Assembly: GCA_022605425.2 (NCBI GenBank)
Contig: CM061249.1
Span: 682,001 to 746,000 of the forward strand
Direction of reading: 5' to 3'
DNA length: 64,000 nucleotides
DNA from: Hamiltosporidium tvaerminnensis
Lineage: Eukaryota > Microsporidia > Dubosqiidae
In this document: positions 22,097 to 31,959 of the stretch, in pieces
Numbering within the stretch: position 1 is the first letter of the stretch
How the letters are laid out: every line of letters starts with the position of its first letter
Made by a program: the position numbers and the translations under genes
Notes under the pieces: model-generated
Told to the model about the DNA's origin: nothing
Database searches by the model: none
The model's input: the letters and a program-made list of their open reading frames with translations, nothing else

Positions 22097-22485
22097 AGAA
22101 AGAGAACAAAATTATAAATATCTAAATATAATAAAAAGGTACATCATATGTTTGTTAGCAAACCAATAAATTTCTTAAAAAATATGTGTGTCACGGTCAG
22201 ATTGATTACTTTGGCTATTTTTGATAATGACGTGAACATCATGGCAGTATTATCAAACTGTGTAGTAGAAATTATCGTATTTTTAAAAAATTTTAACAAA
22301 CCACCGCCTTACTTACTTATCCCAGTCTTCTTGTACCTCTCGGTGTTGAGGACAAGCCATCCCTTAACAAATATAAATTTAAAAAATATGTAATGAGTTT
22401 AATTATTTACATCTTTAATAACAACAGCTCTAAATTTCCGTTAATAAATATTAAATTTATTTGAATTTTGAAATGAATTATTTAA
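22097..22485. other. Short intergenic stretch
   Basis: An 81-codon open frame at 22148-22393 has no C-run and no recognisable motif. I do not call it. Confidence 0.45.
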
Positions 22486-22817
22486 AGCTTCTTTGCTTAA
22501 ATAAGGAAATATTTTTAACACAAAGTAAACAAAAGCCTTCTTCGATTAAATTAAATCACAGTGTTTATAGCTTCTTTGCTTAAATAAGGAAATATTTTTA
22601 ACACAAAATAAACAAAAGCCTTCTTCGATTAAATTAAATCACAGTGTTTATAGCTTCTTTGCTTAAATAAGGAAATATTTTTAACACAAAATAAACAAAA
22701 GCCTTCTTCGATTAAATTAAATCACAGTGTTTATAGCTTTATTGCTTGAATAAACAAAAATTTTTAACACAAAGTAAATAAAAAATCTTCTTCGATAAGA
22801 TTAAATCCGTAATTCAT
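22486..22817. repeat. 83-bp tandem repeat overlapping the 3' end of the Prp6-like gene
   Basis: Units start at 22486, 22569, 22652 and 22735 (AGCTTCTTTGCTTAAATAAG), a constant period of 83. The first three are nearly identical; the fourth is diverged and runs into the last codons of the Prp6-like gene. On the minus strand each unit contains a relic of the gene's final codons and stop (TTTAATCGAAGAAGG ... TTGTGTTAA), so the array arose by tandem copying of the gene end and its 3' flank. Confidence 0.9.
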
Positions 22818-25139
22818 TTTTTCAGAAAATGTTTTATATTTTAAAGATCTGATTGCTTTTTTATAATAAAATCCTTTATCTTCATCAATAAAATATGAAT
22901 ATTTTTCGATATCTTTTTCAAAAAATGTTTCCTTAAATAGAAACCAAAGCAATATTAAATTATCACTGTTTTTAAACACTTCAGATATCAAAATATTATA
23001 AAGTTGCTGTTTACATTTTTCACAGAATGATTCATAATTGCATTTTAAATAAATTGTATTTCTAAAAACATTTAAACCATAAAACATAGAATTTTTATCT
23101 TCTATTTGTTTTCTTTCTAAAAATATTATTTCAGAATTAATTATTTCTGATTTCTTTAAAATACTTTTTGCTGAATATAAAATAGAAATTGGTAAGACAC
23201 AATTATTTTTATGTTTAAATTCGTCATTAATTTTATATTTTTTAATATTTCCTACAAAATTTGCATTTTCAGATTCAACTTCTATATTTTGAATACAAAA
23301 ATTTAAGACAAAATTTTTTTTGTACAAAAGATATTTTTCAAACAACAAAAATTCATTATTTCGATCGTCAATAAGAAAATTTTCAATCTTGAGTTGAATC
23401 TGATTAAAATCAAATTTATATTTTCTTAAATATCTAAGATATTCTAATTTGATATTTATATTCGTAGGAAATAATTTTATACCTTCTTCATATTCGAATT
23501 GTATGTCTATGTTTTGTATTTTTAAAAGATCTACATACAGTAAGTAGCATTTATAACCAGTCAAATTATTTTTTAAATCTTTAATTGTTTTATTGAAATC
23601 TATAAAGCTTAAAATTACAAATTTAAAAATTGTATTTTTTATCTTTTTTAATGTATTAAATGCTTTATAATAATCACCTAATTTGAAATAAATGATAGAT
23701 AAAGCAACTGTAAATTTCTCCCTTTGTTTTCTATAAAAGGAAATATTCTCAGAAAATAAATCTACTAAATTTTTAAGAAGTTTTAAATCCTTTTCATACA
23801 ACACTTGTATCTGTAAAATCTTCCAAATCTCTTTACAGTATAACAAATCATAAATATAATTACAATCTGAATATGTTTTTAATTGGTCGTATCTATGAGT
23901 TATTTTATTAAAAAAAGTTGTAATAAAATTTGTATCACAATTAAACTTAGAAAATATATTATAACATTCAAAAAATAAATTTTCATCTAAAAATTGAGAA
24001 TTCGCAAATGAAATAAAAAAAGATTGTAAATAGAAAGGCAAATCAGTAAAATAAATTATTTCTATATTTTTTATAAAATTATTTACCCACTCTTTGTTCA
24101 AAATAGAAGGTGGAATATAAATTCTGTATTTAACTTTTTTTAAAACCTTAAATATTGTATCTAAGTTTCGGTCTAATAACTCTTTTCTAACATTTCTAAA
24201 CATTTCTTTATCTTTAGCATTGTTTAGTGTAAAAATACTAAAATTTTCGTTGAAATGTTTATTTTCTTTAAGGAAATTATAAATTTTTGAGAAATTAAAT
24301 AATTGATCGTTTTTTTCTAAAACATTTTCAATTTGATCAAAATTTTTAGATTCGTGAAAATTTTTAGATTCGTTAAATTCTTCATTTTTTAAATATTTTT
24401 CATACAAAATAACTAATTTGTCAATAAAAAAATCATTCCTTGTCATTTCGATGGCATAACTTAATAATCCGAATTTACTTGTTATGCTTTCTTGATATTC
24501 GATAAGTAAATTCCATAATATAACGGATTTTTGATTATATTTCAAACCCTCTTTAATATATGATATATCATTTTCATTTTCATATAATTTGATGTATATT
24601 TCTTCTTTATTTGTATCAATGTTTTTTAATGCTTCCAATGCTCTTTCTTTGGTATAAAAAGAATTTAGCAATTCAATCCAAAGTTTGTCACATTTGGTTT
24701 TTGAATTCGCTATTCCATCTAATAATATTTTTTCTGAGTTATAAGAATCAAGAAGTTTAGACAATTGTATTCTTAAAAAATTATTATCGGGATTTCTAAT
24801 TAGTTCTATCTTCATCTTTTCGATTTTATCATTTTCTAAGTTAATAGGAATAAATTTTAACTCTTTTTTATCTTTTTTCCAAGTTGCTTTTGATTTCATT
24901 TTATCTAAATCGAGCGCAATTTTAGACCAATCCACATTTTTTAAGTCTTCTGATACTGGTGGTATAATTGTTTCGGTTTTATTTACATTTTTATGTTTTT
25001 TTTGTCTTTTATTTTTTATATTTTTTTCTATTTCTGAATATGAAAGTAATTCATCTGATATTTCACTGTCAAATTCTTCCTCAATAATATTTTCAGAAAT
25101 TTTTAATTTTTTTATATCAAAATCTTTTGGCTTACCCAT
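22764..25139 (-). CDS. HAT/TPR-repeat protein, probable Prp6-like splicing factor
   Basis: A 791-residue protein. The first 130 residues are charged and contain a K-rich patch (KNKRQKKHKNVNK) that could act as a nuclear signal. From about 120 on it is helical with half-a-TPR (HAT) features: paired helices with W/Y positions such as ILLDGIANSKTKCDKLWIEL and YIKEGLKYNQKSVILWNLL. This layout matches Prp6, which bridges U5 and U4/U6 in the tri-snRNP, but other HAT proteins (Clf1, Syf1, Rrp5, Utp6) have similar repeats, so the name is tentative. It is shorter than yeast Prp6 (about 900). CCCC lies 7-10 nt upstream of the ATG. The 3' end has been tandemly copied downstream. Confidence 0.6.
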   Translation of the reverse strand: MGKPKDFDIKKLKISENIIEEEFDSEISDELLSYSEIEKNIKNKRQKKHKNVNKTETIIPPVSEDLKNVDWSKIALDLDKMKSKATWKKDKKELKFIPINLENDKIEKMKIELIRNPDNNFLRIQLSKLLDSYNSEKILLDGIANSKTKCDKLWIELLNSFYTKERALEALKNIDTNKEEIYIKLYENENDISYIKEGLKYNQKSVILWNLLIEYQESITSKFGLLSYAIEMTRNDFFIDKLVILYEKYLKNEEFNESKNFHESKNFDQIENVLEKNDQLFNFSKIYNFLKENKHFNENFSIFTLNNAKDKEMFRNVRKELLDRNLDTIFKVLKKVKYRIYIPPSILNKEWVNNFIKNIEIIYFTDLPFYLQSFFISFANSQFLDENLFFECYNIFSKFNCDTNFITTFFNKITHRYDQLKTYSDCNYIYDLLYCKEIWKILQIQVLYEKDLKLLKNLVDLFSENISFYRKQREKFTVALSIIYFKLGDYYKAFNTLKKIKNTIFKFVILSFIDFNKTIKDLKNNLTGYKCYLLYVDLLKIQNIDIQFEYEEGIKLFPTNINIKLEYLRYLRKYKFDFNQIQLKIENFLIDDRNNEFLLFEKYLLYKKNFVLNFCIQNIEVESENANFVGNIKKYKINDEFKHKNNCVLPISILYSAKSILKKSEIINSEIIFLERKQIEDKNSMFYGLNVFRNTIYLKCNYESFCEKCKQQLYNILISEVFKNSDNLILLWFLFKETFFEKDIEKYSYFIDEDKGFYYKKAIRSLKYKTFSEKMNYGFNLIEEDFLFTLC

Positions 25140-25320
25140 TTTTAAGGGGTTTCATACTGATTTTGATATATTTACTACTTTTTAAAAATAAAGAGCATTG
25201 ATATGAATTATAAACCTTTTTTATAATTATTTTGAAACGAAATAACGCATATTTATTTACTTGCTTTTACTGCTTTTAAAATTTATTTCTGTTTTCTTTT
25301 TGCATTGAAAATTTCTTTGA

Positions 25321-26045
25321 CAGAGGAACAATTTTATTAAAAAAACTATCTGCTTGGCAATGAGTATGTGAAATTGTGGTTACTGAAAATTTTGTTTTAA
25401 TTTTGAAGAATAAAAATAAAACTACCTATTCGGTTGTTACACGTGAATTTGTATTCCGAAAAAAAGGTCTAGGAAATGGGGAAACTTTTTTTACAAATCT
25501 ATTTTGTAGTTTTTTATGTAACTAGATCACAGATCGCGGCTAAAACTTGTAGGTAATTGCCATACAAAAGCATGGAAACTTACTTTTGCTCACTCCGGTC
25601 AGAAGACTTAGCGCCTGAAAGATACAAAAAAACCCATTAAAGCCGGGAGAGCTAAGTAGCAGGTTATAACTGTTGGTATGACACTTCAATGTTTAAGTGG
25701 CTCTATGTAAGTCGCCGAGATATATCTTAGCTAAAAGTTTATTGGATTCAGAAACCGTAAAGTTATTGGGAATGTTATATAATGGTGAAATATCTTAATT
25801 TGGATTTTGAACTGCAAATAATATTTCATGCAATGAACATCAATTAACTCAAGGCGACCGCCTCACTCCTTAATTTGGTTTTACATACCTTTTAGATGAA
25901 TTTCTTTTAGGTTTAAGTATCATCTAAGGGATATAAATGGGGTGTTGAGGGTAGATAGTAATTTATATTAAACCTAGAACTGTGTTAATATCATGCAAAC
26001 AATATAAAAGCCATATTTCTAAAAAATAGACGATTTATTAAATTA
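25321..26045 (+). repeat. R700 copy
   Basis: Carries CTGCTTGGCAATGAGTATG (25352), TAGGTAATTGCCATACAAAA, CAGAAGACTTAGCGCCTG, AAGCCGGGAGAGCTAAG and TTAAACCTAGAACTG (25970). A plus-strand copy just upstream of an R700-B half copy on the minus strand. Confidence 0.85.
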
Positions 26046-26394
26046 AAAACATATAAGAAGGATTCCTAAAAAATACTTTCCAAGATAAAAATTCGTTAAA
26101 AATAACGATTTGAATTCAAAATTACACTCTAGACGCCATAATAAATTACCGTTGTTGTCTCTATCGTTTAAATAGATGGATGCTTATTTTTTTCCCAAAA
26201 ATATGATGTAAAATTTTTAAAATCTGTAGGATATAAAATATATCGTAGATATCGAAATAAACACAGAATTTATTAATCAGCTGCTTCAATTCTCCGTGTT
26301 TTATAAGATATAAACAAACCAACAAATCCAAGATGGGTTTATTGAAGGAAAAATAAAGGTATAAAAATATTTATTTTCTAAAAATTTACTTTAC

Positions 26395-26630
26395 AAACTT
26401 TCTTATTCCATTCTTATTTTACTTCTCAGGGGCGAGAATAAAAAAATGCAAGTTTTTCATTTGTTTCTTTAAATATGTTGTAACTCAGGATTATAGAAGA
26501 GCGTTCTATAAATTTAACATAATATATATCCTACTAAAACGGTCAATGATTTTAACACCAATTATACAGACTAATTGTCAAACATTTAGTTTTTACTGTG
26601 ATTATCCTCTCTAGAAACTTAAATAATTGC
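26395..26630 (-). repeat. R700-B half repeat
   Basis: Matches the 3545-3770 half repeat over most of its length (ATTTGTTTCTTTAAATATGTT; GATTATAGAAGAGCG; GATTATCCTCTCTAG). Only the head (~95 bp at the high-coordinate end) also matches full R700. Confidence 0.6.
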
Positions 26631-26767
26631 AAATATGTTTATAATTTTTTAAGCAAACATTCAAGTTTTTGAGTAACAAATTATTCCTAAGTTTTAAGAA
26701 AATTAGTAACAAATTTATTTCTTATTTAAATATGCTTTTTACTCATTAGAAACCAATTAAAAATCAT

Positions 26768-26915
26768 AAATTACTTAAGCTATTCTTATCAATATTAAAT
26801 AATAAAGAATCCCAGTTATAAATTTATTTAAAGAAAATTACAAATTACTTAATCTATTCTTATCAATATTTAATTAATTAAAAATTCAAATTATAAATTT
26901 ATTTAAAAGACTTAC
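26768..26915. repeat. 74-bp tandem duplication behind Nuf2
   Basis: AAATTACTTAAGCTATTCTT at 26768 recurs as AAATTACTTAATCTATTCTT at 26842, followed in both by ATCAATATT and ATAAATTTATTTAAA. It ends about 15 bp from the Nuf2 stop codon. Confidence 0.75.
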
Positions 26916-26926
26916 AAACAAATTTA

Positions 26927-28246
26927 TTAATTCTTTAAATAAGCATTCAATTCATTTAAATAATTATATATTTTATCTTTAATTCCACACAATGCAGATT
27001 GAAAACTCATCATTTCATTTTCATGGTTTTCTTTTAATTTCAAGGATTCTTGTTCATATTCTTTAATTTTTTTATTATTTACTTCAATTTTAGAATAAGT
27101 CTCATTTCTAGATTCAGATATTTGATCATAATTAATTTTTAAATCTTCCATTCTTGAAGTAATTCCATAAAAATAGCTATTATCATTTTCTTGTAAATTA
27201 TTTATTTTAGTTTCCAAATGTGATATTTGTTTAATAATATGAGAATATTTATTATCCAATGAATCCATATACGATGAAACATTTTTACTTTCAGATTCTA
27301 AAATCATATTTTCTTTAATTATTTTTTCTTTATCTTTTTTAAAATTTTGTATTTGCACAGCTGTTTTAAGAATTCTTCTCAAATCAGAAATAGAATCTTC
27401 AAAATTATTTATTTTTTCTTTTAATTTGTTATACCTACTTTCAAGTAATTTTATTGAATCTTTTTCTTTTAATATCATCGTTTTCATCTCTTTTAAAAGT
27501 TCAAGTAATTTTTTAGGATCATTTACTATCTGTGTCTTGAGACTAGCAATTTCTTGTTTATAATTTACTACAATAAGTTGTGTTGAACTTATTTTATCAG
27601 ATATTTCTGATTTCTTTTGTTTAAGAATTTCTACTTCGTTTGCTTTTTGTCTTTGCTGTTTAAAAAATTCTTTTAAATCTTTTTCTAAACATTCTATTTC
27701 TTCTTTTAATCCTTCTAAAACTTTTTTATTTCTCTTTAATTCATCTTCTTGACTCAAAAGTATATTTTCTTGCATCCTTATTTTATTCTCAATATCTTGT
27801 TTTATTTCTTCTCTTTCTAATCCTTTTCTTATTATTTTTTCGTATACATGTCTTTTATTGTCTCTGTACATAGAAAAGTTCATAATATGACTGATTAAAG
27901 AAATAATTCTTTTTGAATCGGGTTGTAGAATATCTTTGGAAGAAAACCCATCATAATTTATTTTTTCAAAAAACGAAGAAAGTTTTTTCAATAGAAACAC
28001 TAAATATAAAGATTCTTCATAAATAGAATTATTGGTGTTTCTAATTATACGTTCAACACTTTCAGATACTTTTTCTCCTTTATAAATTTGTAAAAAAGTT
28101 TCAAATAATTTTTGTGTTGAAAGTGGTGTAGGATTTAATAATTCGCTTGGTTTTAATTGTATTTGCATTTCTGAATAATATTGTATTATTTCTTTTACGG
28201 AGAAATCAGGAATGTAATAAATATTTTTTTTGGTGGTTTTTCTCAT
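26927..28246 (-). CDS. NUF2: Kinetochore protein Nuf2
   Basis: A 439-residue protein of the Ndc80 complex, which links kinetochores to spindle microtubules. Residues 1-125 form the calponin-homology head with the Nuf2 signature YIPDFSVKEIIQYYSEM, then LKPSELLNPTPLSTQKLFE. From about 135 to 430 it is almost continuous coiled coil (heptads rich in E, K, L and I), the part that pairs with Ndc80. Length agrees with yeast and human Nuf2 (about 450-465). On the minus strand CCCTCC lies 10-15 nt before the ATG. It is divergently arranged with Sec1, sharing a 534-bp T-rich spacer. Confidence 0.88.
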   Translation of the reverse strand: MRKTTKKNIYYIPDFSVKEIIQYYSEMQIQLKPSELLNPTPLSTQKLFETFLQIYKGEKVSESVERIIRNTNNSIYEESLYLVFLLKKLSSFFEKINYDGFSSKDILQPDSKRIISLISHIMNFSMYRDNKRHVYEKIIRKGLEREEIKQDIENKIRMQENILLSQEDELKRNKKVLEGLKEEIECLEKDLKEFFKQQRQKANEVEILKQKKSEISDKISSTQLIVVNYKQEIASLKTQIVNDPKKLLELLKEMKTMILKEKDSIKLLESRYNKLKEKINNFEDSISDLRRILKTAVQIQNFKKDKEKIIKENMILESESKNVSSYMDSLDNKYSHIIKQISHLETKINNLQENDNSYFYGITSRMEDLKINYDQISESRNETYSKIEVNNKKIKEYEQESLKLKENHENEMMSFQSALCGIKDKIYNYLNELNAYLKN

Positions 28247-28780
28247 TTTTTTTATGGAGGGTTTTTTTTATATATTTTGTGGTTTTTTTATATATTTTGA
28301 GGTTTTTTTATTTCTTATAATTCAACTAGGTTTTGTAAATATTTTTATTTCTTATATTTCTTTGGATTTTTTTAATTTCTTATATTTCTTATATTTTTTT
28401 GGATTTTTTTTATTTCTTATATTCCTTATATTTTTTTCATTAAATATTTCAAATTACATTTCTTATTTTCTCCTTTTTTATTAGAGGCTTTAATATATTT
28501 TCTTATACTTCTTGAATTTATTTAGAATACTTTCTATTTATTAAATTTCATCTTCTTGGTTATTTTTTAATACTTATTTATACAGTAATTGGTTATTTAA
28601 ATTCTTAATTCCTTAACATCTCACATTTCTTCAAATTATTTTATTTTTAAATACTTATTTATACAGGAGTTGATTAGATATTTTAACTCTTAAAACCTTA
28701 ACATCCCACTTTTCTTCAAATTATTTTATTTTTAAATTTATATTTCTAAAAAAAAAAATAAAATTTAAAATTTTAAAAAA
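28247..28780. promoter_or_regulatory. Shared T-rich spacer between Nuf2 and Sec1
   Basis: 28262-28450 is an imperfect array of T-rich units (TTTCTTATATTTCTTTGGA and variants). 28570-28735 holds an ~81-bp duplication (ATACTTATTTATACAG at 28570 and 28651; TTCTTCAAATTATTTTATTT at 28629 and 28711). It must contain both promoters. The Sec1 ATG has no C-run within 40 nt; the nearest is CCC near 28702. Confidence 0.6.
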
Positions 28781-30343
28781 ATGGACATAAAAACACTAAC
28801 GAAGCAAAAAATAATAACAGAAGTTATAAAACACGGACACAGTAAAGATGAATGGAGAGTAATGATTATAGACGAATACACCGCATCAATAATAACAAAC
28901 GTGTTTACAATATCAGAAATTCTATCTTACAATATTATAAGTCTGATTAGAATTGAAGAAAAAGAAAAACCAAATTTAAAAGAATTTTCTGTAATTTATT
29001 TTGTCAAAATAACTGAAACTTCAATAAAAAGTATAAAAAAAGATTTTAAAAAAAAATCTTTTAAATCTTTTTATGTTATCACCGCCAACGAAATTACTTC
29101 TAATCAATTAAATAAAATTGATTTGGTTGGTCCGCCGGAAATATCAATTAAACAATTAAATTTTGGTTTTGTTCCATACGAATCTCGTGTTTTTATAGTT
29201 AAAGATAATTTATTTGATGGAATCAAATCTTTTTCAAATATATTTGATATTAATTTTAATGTTTGTTATACTAATGATTTGACCAAAGATATTGCATTTA
29301 CGTTGAATGATTATTTTGAAACTCAAAAGAAAAAAAATTATGGAAATCTTATTATTTTGGATAGATCTGTAGATTTATACACACCTTTACTTCATTATTA
29401 TACTTTTCAAGCTATTTTACACGATTTTAAATTTCTAGTCGATAATTTTTATATCGAAAAAGAAATACATTTTGAAGAATCTGATAAGTTATGGACATCT
29501 ATACGACACGGTCACATCGCAGAAATAAATAACATTTTATCAGAAAAAGCCAAAATATTGGTTTCAGGTATAAAAAAATTAGAAAAAGATATCGATATTA
29601 AAGATTTAGCAAAAATAGTTGCAGAAACACCAGAAAATCTAAAACTTAAATCAGAAGTAGAAATGTTTTTAGAACTTTTAGACAAATCAATTACAAAATT
29701 TGAATTAGATAATTTACCTTTGGTATCTGATTTAGAACAAAGTATTTCTACACGATATACCAAATCAGGAAATAAATACAGAGAAGCAATAAATGATTTT
29801 TTTGATATTTTAAAAAATCCAGAAATCAGAAAACATGACAAACTTAGATTGTATCTTCTATTATTGGTCAGTAAATATACGTTGGAAAAAAACGAAGAAC
29901 AACATATTATTGACAAAGGTTGGTTATCAAAATCTGAAATAAATTTAAAAAATAAAATTAAAAAAATGACTGAATATTTTATAATTCGTAAAGAATTAAA
30001 CAGAGAAATTAAATATGATATATCTCGTTACCAACCCATTTTAAAAGATATACTTTACTCATTTCATGAAAAGAAAAAATGTTTTATAAATATTATTGGA
30101 TGTAAAGAAGATTCTGCAACTGAAGAAGTATCTTTAAGACAAGGCGGATTTGTATTTAAATCTAATAATGGAGACTCAACTAAGAAAAAGAAAGTAATTG
30201 TTGTTTATTTTATTGGTGGTGTTACTTTTGCTGAAATCGCTATTGCTTATGATGTTTCAAGTAAACTTGGAATTGAAATAATTGTAGGATCGGATCAAAT
30301 ATTAACTCCTGAATCATTCCTTGATAATATTATTAAAAAATAA
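28781..30343 (+). CDS. SEC1: Sec1/Munc18-family protein, likely Sec1
   Basis: A 520-residue SM protein that binds syntaxin/SNARE complexes and promotes vesicle fusion, here most likely at the plasma membrane. Visible signatures are WRVMIIDEYT near the N-terminus, NLIILDRSVDLYTPLLHYYT (about 185-205), LWTSIRHGHIAEI (about 244-256), and the C-terminal VYFIGGVTFAEIA with GSDQILTPESFL. The RHxHIA and GSDxILTPxxFL motifs favour Sec1 over Sly1, Vps45 or Vps33, though this is by eye. It is shorter than yeast Sec1 (724) because loops are trimmed, as is usual in microsporidia. It is complete at both ends. Confidence 0.85.
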   Translation: MDIKTLTKQKIITEVIKHGHSKDEWRVMIIDEYTASIITNVFTISEILSYNIISLIRIEEKEKPNLKEFSVIYFVKITETSIKSIKKDFKKKSFKSFYVITANEITSNQLNKIDLVGPPEISIKQLNFGFVPYESRVFIVKDNLFDGIKSFSNIFDINFNVCYTNDLTKDIAFTLNDYFETQKKKNYGNLIILDRSVDLYTPLLHYYTFQAILHDFKFLVDNFYIEKEIHFEESDKLWTSIRHGHIAEINNILSEKAKILVSGIKKLEKDIDIKDLAKIVAETPENLKLKSEVEMFLELLDKSITKFELDNLPLVSDLEQSISTRYTKSGNKYREAINDFFDILKNPEIRKHDKLRLYLLLLVSKYTLEKNEEQHIIDKGWLSKSEINLKNKIKKMTEYFIIRKELNREIKYDISRYQPILKDILYSFHEKKKCFINIIGCKEDSATEEVSLRQGGFVFKSNNGDSTKKKKVIVVYFIGGVTFAEIAIAYDVSSKLGIEIIVGSDQILTPESFLDNIIKK

Positions 30344-30744
30344 AATTATTTATAAATTTATATTTTGTTTCAAAAAGTTTATCTAAGTTTTTGTGAATTT
30401 TTAATCATAATTGTACTTCAAATTTATTTGGATTAAAATTTTTTTCACATAATTTATATTTAGAAATATAGTTTCTTAATTAAATACAAGATTTAATTTT
30501 AAGATTTAGATAATTCTAATTGAAATCTCTTTATACTATAATTTAATATTTGGTAAAAATATTTAAAATTCTGGAAAAATTCTTTTTCATATTTTTTTTT
30601 GATATTTTTTCCAGTTAAGCTATTTAAATTCTTTTATAATATTTTTATTACATCTTTAACGGTTTATACTTACTCTCATATTTTATATTCTTATATTTTA
30701 ACTTCCTTTTTTTCGTTCTCTTATTTTTTTCTATATTTTAATTT

Positions 30745-31085
30745 CATACTTAGTTCATACTTAGTTCATACTATGTTCATACTTAGTTCATACTTAGTTC
30801 ATACTTTTATACTTGTTATTGTTATACTTGTTATATTGTTTATTGTTTACTTGTTTTTGTTTTATTTTTTTTCATACTTAGTTCATACTTAGTTCATACT
30901 TAGTTCATACTTAGTTCATACTTAGTTCATACTTAGTTCATATTTAGTTCATACTAAGTTCATATTTAGTTCATAGTTAGTTCATACTTAGTTCATATTT
31001 AGTTCATACTTAGTTCATACTTAGTTCATACTTAGTTCATACTTAGTTCATACTTAGTTCATACTTAATTCATACTTAGTTCATA
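30745..31085. repeat. 11-bp minisatellite (TTAGTTCATAC)n
   Basis: Two blocks of the 11-mer TTAGTTCATAC: about five copies at 30745-30806 and about nineteen at 30872-31085, separated by a T-rich spacer. A few units carry single changes (CATATTTAG, CTAAG). It lies between Sec1 and the next gene; the open frame across it is a by-product of the repeat. Confidence 0.95.
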
Positions 31086-31212
31086 TAATCTTTAATGTAA
31101 TTAGTTGTATTAACTTTCAATTCTACTTTAATAGCATCTAAACATACTTTTATATAAATAATAAACAAATTTACCTTTTTTAGTATCAAACAAAATCCCA
31201 TTTTTAAAATTG

Positions 31213-31959
31213 ATGAAAGATAGAGTTTTTATAAACGATTTATCAAAAATATGTTCGGTAAATTTGTTTGAAGAAATAGGGACAAAAGATTTCGATGATT
31301 TATTACCAGTAGATTACTACTATGCAATACCTCATACTCATCTATACGCGGCAAAAAGTTTTTTACCGAATAATTCTAAAATAATATCTACTGATATAGA
31401 CATGTCCCTTGATTCTCATATACTTGGTGCCATAAACATATACAATTTAGATGATATTGGAATAAACATGACGATAATTAATATTCGATTTGAAAATAAT
31501 ATTTTACAAGGTGATTATAATAGAGTTATACAGAAGATATATGATTGCAAAGGATATTATTTTAGGTTTTTTATACGTATTATTAATACGTATACAGAAA
31601 CAGTGAGAATACTTGATCCGAGACTTATATTAGAAAATATTAAATTGCTTTTTGAAAGTGAAATACTTACTAAAGAAACACCAGTGGATATAATATATTT
31701 ACCTGTATTAAAAATAGATAAATTGGTTGGTTCAATGAAAAATGATTTTTCTATTATTTGTGATGGATTGAGATACATTTTAGATGAATATCGTAATAAA
31801 GGAAGAATAATATATGGAAAGCATTTAGAAAATAAAAAACTTAAAGAATATATAGAGAATGGGTTTATTGATGGAGTAATGAGTGATGAAATTATATCAT
31901 TTAAGGAATTTGTAGAATATAATAATCTTATTTATAAGTACGAAATAGATGATGATTGA
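31213..31959 (+). CDS. Conserved-looking protein of unknown function
   Basis: A 248-residue protein that I do not recognise. The sequence has good complexity and ordered hydrophobic segments (IPHTHLYAAKSFLP, KIISTDIDMSLDSHILGAIN, VDIIYLPVLKI, then EYIENGFIDGVMSDEII near the end). Alternation of strands and helices suggests a soluble alpha/beta fold; the end loosely recalls TIM-barrel enzymes but no catalytic motif is evident. There is no signal peptide or membrane segment. CCC lies 14-16 nt before the ATG at 31213, as for neighbouring real genes, which supports both the gene and this start. Confidence 0.7.
   Translation: MKDRVFINDLSKICSVNLFEEIGTKDFDDLLPVDYYYAIPHTHLYAAKSFLPNNSKIISTDIDMSLDSHILGAINIYNLDDIGINMTIINIRFENNILQGDYNRVIQKIYDCKGYYFRFFIRIINTYTETVRILDPRLILENIKLLFESEILTKETPVDIIYLPVLKIDKLVGSMKNDFSIICDGLRYILDEYRNKGRIIYGKHLENKKLKEYIENGFIDGVMSDEIISFKEFVEYNNLIYKYEIDDD

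Noticed and set aside
22148-22393. 81-codon frame between R700 and the 83-bp repeats
   Set aside because: No C-run, motif or match to another part of the window.
28230-28484. 84-codon Phe-rich frame in the Nuf2-Sec1 spacer
   Set aside because: It is a translation of a T-rich tandem tract that also overlaps the Nuf2 start.
30599-30892. 97-codon frame across the minisatellite
   Set aside because: Produced by T-rich DNA and the 11-bp repeat; no coding character.
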